The position numbers and the translations under genes are program-made. The notes beneath the pieces are model-generated. The model was given only the letters and a program-made list of their open reading frames with translations, ran no database searches and was not told where the DNA came from. Of a stretch of DNA of 9,286 bases, positions 6,951 to 9,286 are shown piece after piece. Numbering within the stretch: position 1 is the stretch's first letter; the number at the start of each line of letters is the position of its first letter. This DNA is from Gemmatimonas phototrophica (GTDB taxonomy: Bacteria; Gemmatimonadota; Gemmatimonadetes; Longimicrobiales; Gaopeijiaceae): NCBI GenBank assembly GCA_945876015.1, contig CAMCNM010000061.1, forward strand, positions 1-9,286. The letters run 5' to 3'.

Positions 6951-7247
6951 TTATCGCTCCCGGTCGGCCCGGCTCATGTCGAGGTCGGTGAGGATCGCCG
7001 CAAGCGTACCGAAGGACGGGCCCCGCGGCGGAGGTCCGGATGCACCGCTCTTCGGCTGGATCCAGCCCTTTCGGACGGCATCGGCAAGACGAGCGTCGGC
7101 CAGTGTCTCGCCCCGGCCTGCGGCCGGGGGACGCAGCTCCGCGACGACACGGTCGCGATCCGTGACCAGGACCGTCTCTCCGGCGGCGGCGATCCGCACG
7201 TACTCGGAGAGCTGGTTCTTGAGGGCCTTGATTCCGACAGCGCGCAT
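6951..7247 (-). CDS. Phd/YefM-type antitoxin
   Basis: This 98-residue protein opens with MRAVGIKALKNQLSEYVR and continues AAGETVLVTDRDRVVAEL, the typical N-terminal DNA-binding fold of Phd/YefM antitoxins. The C-terminal half is less ordered (Pro/Gly-rich around 68-76) and would wrap the toxin. The ATG at 7247 is chosen because the family motif begins there. The frame is open for 16 more codons upstream, but those run through the operator and the -35 region. The stop is directly followed by the toxin gene. As in related modules, the antitoxin and the toxin-antitoxin complex probably repress the operator at 7256-7275. Confidence 0.85.
   Translation of the reverse strand: MRAVGIKALKNQLSEYVRIAAAGETVLVTDRDRVVAELRPPAAGRGETLADARLADAVRKGWIQPKSGASGPPPRGPSFGTLAAILTDLDMSRADRER
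6957..6961 (-). promoter_or_regulatory. Ribosome-binding site that fixes the toxin start
   Basis: GGGAG on the minus strand lies seven bases before the CTG at 6949, an ideal spacing. It lies inside the last codons of the antitoxin gene, which fits translational coupling, and supports a CTG start over the downstream GTG at 6925. Confidence 0.5.
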
Positions 7248-7253
7248 GAGACT

Positions 7254-7283
7254 ACGGTAGCTACTGGTAGCTACCTGTGACAA
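7254..7283 (-). promoter_or_regulatory. Candidate toxin-antitoxin promoter
   Basis: On the minus strand TTGTCA (7278-7283, five of six to consensus) is followed after 18 bp by TACCGT (7254-7259), a weak -10. Transcription would begin close to the antitoxin ATG at 7247, implying a leaderless or nearly leaderless mRNA. No Shine-Dalgarno sequence is visible before that ATG, which agrees. The operator lies between and over these elements. Confidence 0.4.
7256..7275. promoter_or_regulatory. Toxin-antitoxin operator palindrome
   Basis: GGTAGCTACTGGTAGCTACC is a 20-bp palindrome broken only at the central two bases, made of two copies of the self-complementary octamer GTAGCTAC (7257-7264 and 7267-7274). 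Its location 9 bp before the antitoxin ATG is where Phd/YefM-type antitoxins autoregulate. Confidence 0.7.
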
Positions 7284-7291
7284 GGAAGCGC

Positions 7292-7690
7292 TCACAGATC
7301 CCAGCCGGCGCGCGCCAGCATCCAGAGGTTCACGAGCACGACGCCGAGCGCGACCACGTAGAACGAAGCGGGGATCTGCGCGGACGGAAGCGGGAAGAAC
7401 GCGCCGCCGATCAGCGCGGGCAGGCGGAAGAGGCCGAGCCCCCAGATGATCCGTGCCGTCCAGACGCTCTGCTTCTCCCAGAGCCCCCAGAACACCGCGG
7501 CCACGATGACCGCGCCGATGACGAGCCAGATCCAGGGCGGACCGAGCCGCTCCGCGAGCATGTCGCGTCGGGCCATCGCCATCACCGCGGCCTCGTAGAG
7601 GACGCCGACGTGGAGGTACCCGAACGCGGCCTGGCGGAACTTGCGCCGGCGCGACGGATCTGCGTCCGCGCCGACGGCCTCCGTGCTCAC
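7292..7690 (-). CDS. Small four-helix membrane protein of unknown function
   Basis: This 132-residue protein has a short basic N terminus (PSRRRKFRQ at 12-20) and about four hydrophobic segments (roughly 22-41, 52-70, 79-99, 108-126), with few charged residues between. I do not recognise the family and see no catalytic motif. The GTG at 7690 overlaps the stop of the zinc-ribbon gene as GTGA, so it is the third gene of the Mrp operon. The frame is open upstream to about 8149, but that part lies in the zinc-ribbon gene and looks like shadow sequence. A membrane anchor or partner for the upstream protein is possible but unsupported beyond position. Confidence 0.7.
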   Translation of the reverse strand: MSTEAVGADADPSRRRKFRQAAFGYLHVGVLYEAAVMAMARRDMLAERLGPPWIWLVIGAVIVAAVFWGLWEKQSVWTARIIWGLGLFRLPALIGGAFFPLPSAQIPASFYVVALGVVLVNLWMLARAGWDL

Positions 7691-8169
7691 ATCCCCTCGA
7701 GGCCGAGCTCCGAGCGCGCCCGGTCCATCACCTCGGGCGTCATCTCGTTGACTCCGCGCTCGCGCGCCCAGTCTCCGTAGATGCGCTTGACCATGCCGCG
7801 CACGAACGAGGGCACTCGCTCGAGCCGCTCGAGGCCGCCCTGGGTCCACACGAGCCGGCCCGCGGCCGATCCACCCACAGGTATGTCCCCGGCGAGGGTG
7901 ACGGCCGCTGCCTCGGACTCGACGAACGCATCGGGCCGCGCGCCATCCAGGCTCGAGCGCAGCAGCTCCATCGGCTGCTCGGGCACGGTCCGGCCGCCGA
8001 TCTTGATGCCGAGCCCACTCACGAGCTGTGTCTCGTAGGGATTGGTGAGCATCGCCATCTCGCGCTCGCATCCCGGACACTTGAACACCGCCGCGAGCGT
8101 CCCGTCGCCGGGGATCTGCCGCTCGGCGAAGGCCATCACCTGGTCGCACGGGACGCAGAGGAACTTCAC
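7687..8169 (-). CDS. Zinc-ribbon protein with C-terminal PCP_red domain
   Basis: This 160-residue soluble protein has two CxxC pairs at the N terminus (Cys5/Cys8 in CVPCD and Cys31/Cys34 in CPGCE), a likely rubredoxin-like or zinc-ribbon knuckle that could bind Zn or Fe. Residues 106-155 (LVWTQGGLERLERVPSFV, RGMVKR, DWARERG) match PCP_red and are strongly similar to the tail of the radical SAM protein 5 kb away. The GTG at 8169 overlaps the Mrp stop as GTGA. The frame is open to about 8679, but the CxxC-bearing segment begins exactly at this GTG and the upstream part is Arg-rich shadow. The tight link to an Fe-S carrier suggests it is an Mrp client or helper (inference). Confidence 0.82.
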   Translation of the reverse strand: MKFLCVPCDQVMAFAERQIPGDGTLAAVFKCPGCEREMAMLTNPYETQLVSGLGIKIGGRTVPEQPMELLRSSLDGARPDAFVESEAAAVTLAGDIPVGGSAAGRLVWTQGGLERLERVPSFVRGMVKRIYGDWARERGVNEMTPEVMDRARSELGLEGM

Positions 8170-9050
8170 GCCCCGATCTCCTGGAGCAGCCGCACGGCGA
8201 GCGCGCGGATGGCGCGGGAGGCGGGGGCTTCGGGGTTGGCGAGCACGAACGGCTTGCCCTCGTCGGTCGTCTGCGCCAGGCGCGGATCGAAGGGCACCGC
8301 GCCCCACTGCTCGATCGCGCCCTCGGCCGTGAGATCGGGACCCTCCGCCTCGTACAGATCCGTGCGCGCCCCGCACTCGGGGCACTCCCACGCGGTCATG
8401 TTCTCGACCAGCCCGAACTTCGAGACGCGCGCTTCCCGCACCAGGCGAACGGAGCGCGCGACCACGCGGCGCGACATCGCGGACGGAGTGGTGACGAGCA
8501 GTAGCGCCGCGGGATCGGGCACCAGATCGAGCAGCCGGGCGATGCGGTCGGTGCCGGGCGCGACGTCCACCAGCAGCACGTCGAGCTCGCCCCAGGACAC
8601 GTCCGAGATCAGCTCGCGGAGAGTTCCGGTCTCGTAGACGTTCCGCCACACCCAGCCGTCGGCTTCGGGGCCGCGCCAACGCAGGGGCGCGTCGGCGCCG
8701 TCCTGGAAGAGCTCCATCGAGACCACCTTCACGCCGGCCGCGCCCGCGGGAGGCGCGATTCCGTCCTCGCTCGAGCCCAGGCGGGCTCCCACGACGCCGA
8801 GCATGCGCGCCAGGGACGGCCCGTTGAGATCGGCGTCGAGCGCGCCGACGCGGTGGCCGGCGCTCGCGAGAGCGGCCGCGAGGTTCGCGGTCAGCGCGCT
8901 CTTCCCCACCCCACCCTTGCCGCTCGCGACGCCGACCACCCAGCGGATGCTCGCGAGCCGCTCGGCGAGCCGGCTCTTCTGCGCGACGACCTGCTCGACG
9001 AGGGACTCGCCCGAGGGGCCCACCTCGTTGTACGTGCGGAGCTTTCTCAT
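8166..9050 (-). CDS. mrp: Mrp/ApbC-type Fe-S cluster carrier ATPase
   Basis: This 294-residue P-loop NTPase belongs to the Mrp/NBP35 group, cytosolic dimers that carry [4Fe-4S] clusters to target enzymes. It has the deviant Walker A SGKGGVGKS (43-51) with the signature first Lys, switch residues in GALDADLNGPSLARMLG (69-85), Walker B-like LLVDVAPGT (159-167), and the metal-binding CPEC (Cys223, Cys226). The N-terminal DUF59 domain of many Mrp proteins is absent. The ATG at 9050 is preceded by AGG about 8 bases upstream, and MRKLRTYNEV is a natural N terminus. The frame is open to the window edge, but that stretch overlaps the transposase remnant. First gene of an operon with the zinc-ribbon and membrane genes. 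The Fe-S-rich radical SAM protein is an obvious possible recipient (inference). Confidence 0.88.
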   Translation of the reverse strand: MRKLRTYNEVGPSGESLVEQVVAQKSRLAERLASIRWVVGVASGKGGVGKSALTANLAAALASAGHRVGALDADLNGPSLARMLGVVGARLGSSEDGIAPPAGAAGVKVVSMELFQDGADAPLRWRGPEADGWVWRNVYETGTLRELISDVSWGELDVLLVDVAPGTDRIARLLDLVPDPAALLLVTTPSAMSRRVVARSVRLVREARVSKFGLVENMTAWECPECGARTDLYEAEGPDLTAEGAIEQWGAVPFDPRLAQTTDEGKPFVLANPEAPASRAIRALAVRLLQEIGA

Positions 9051-9078
9051 GATACGACCTGGCTCACGATCCGATCCG

Positions 9079-9108
9079 GGGGTGTGTCCCGAGTTCAGTT
9101 GAAACTCA
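9079..9108 (-). repeat. Possible insertion-sequence terminal repeat
   Basis: About 20-50 bp beyond the transposase stop, the minus strand reads TGAGTTTCAACTGAACTC and then GGGACACACCC. It contains an interrupted palindrome (9091-9107, outer arms GAGTT/AACTC). The position and composition fit an IS end. The other end would be outside the window, so a matching inverted repeat cannot be verified. Confidence 0.25.
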
Positions 9109-9130
9109 GGTGATGCCGCAAGAGACGCGG

Positions 9131-9286
9131 TCACGCTGCCGCGTCGGTGGTCGAGGTGAGATTGGGCGTGAGGGCTCGGACGAGCAAGGGCAGATGGTGA
9201 TAGCCTCTCACGCGTCGGAACTGCGCTTCCACGAGCCAGAGGGCTGAAGCACACCAGCGGAGCCTTTGGTCGCTGGTGCGCCAACG
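9131..9286 (-). mobile_element. C-terminal end of an insertion-sequence transposase (partial)
   Basis: The frame entering at the right edge encodes 51 residues and stops with TGA at 9131-9133. The peptide (RWCASALWLVEAQFRRVRGY, HHLPLLVRAL) has the usual tail of a DDE-type IS transposase: an amphipathic helix with an 'EAQFRRVRGY' motif followed by 'LP.LV.AL'. The catalytic region lies outside the window, so I cannot name the IS family or say whether the copy is intact. It is transcribed in the same direction as mrp, whose ATG is about 80 bases downstream. Confidence 0.55.

Noticed and set aside
7248..7295. Sixteen-codon N-terminal extension of the antitoxin
   Set aside because: It would translate the operator and promoter; the family motif begins at the ATG at 7247.
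9116..9130. Short hairpin CCGC-N7-GCGG after the transposase stop as a terminator
   Set aside because: Only four pairs and no T-run.
8166..9284. Upstream extension of the Mrp frame to the right edge
   Set aside because: The added 78 residues overlap the transposase remnant in another frame and lack homology-like composition; the ATG at 9050 has a plausible ribosome-binding site.
1..9286. A bacteriochlorophyll synthesis locus, suggested by PCP_red
   Set aside because: No nitrogenase-like BchB, BchN or BchL core is present; the only P-loop protein is Mrp-like with CPEC, not BchL.
1..9286. tRNA, rRNA or CRISPR array
   Set aside because: No cloverleaf, rRNA-like conserved stretch or regularly spaced direct repeats seen by eye on either strand.

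Overview
The window is very GC-rich bacterial DNA, and every supported gene lies on the minus strand, so the map reads from right to left. The gene content is a CydA-like oxidase subunit without a long Q-loop, a NirJ/AhbD-like radical SAM enzyme, a double universal-stress protein and an Mrp ATPase without an N-terminal DUF59. With the GC-rich codon use, this suggests an uncultivated soil or subsurface lineage such as Rokubacteria (Methylomirabilota/NC10 relatives) or a Nitrospira-like group. That placement is inference from gene content, not a phylogenetic result.

Layout in order of transcription. (1) 9286-9051: the last 51 codons of an insertion-sequence transposase, then a possible IS end, only about 30 bp before the next gene. 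(2) 9050-7292: three overlapping genes, an Mrp-type Fe-S carrier ATPase, a zinc-ribbon protein with a C-terminal PCP_red domain, and a four-helix membrane protein. (3) 7283-6563: a toxin-antitoxin pair (Phd/YefM-type antitoxin, PIN-domain toxin) with its own palindromic operator and promoter. The toxin appears to start at a CTG codon. (4) 6553-4911: an ABC-2-type exporter (ATPase and permease), ending in a probable terminator. (5) 4910-4573: a 338-bp regulatory gap with a candidate promoter, two overlapping palindromes and a long leader with hairpins. (6) 4572-1: a tandem universal-stress protein carrying two PCP_red-like segments, a radical SAM/SPASM protein carrying one more, and a cytochrome bd-like oxidase subunit I that runs off the left edge.

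The striking theme is the PCP_red domain, the small helical C-terminal domain of the BchB/ChlB subunit of dark-operative protochlorophyllide reductase. It appears four times in three otherwise unrelated proteins, in a region with no chlorophyll genes. Together with the NirJ/AhbD-like radical SAM enzyme, the bd-like oxidase, an Fe-S carrier and an exporter, this suggests an undescribed module for tetrapyrrole (heme or chlorin) handling or redox-cofactor maturation serving an unusual terminal oxidase. The domain assignments are read from the sequence; the pathway is inference.
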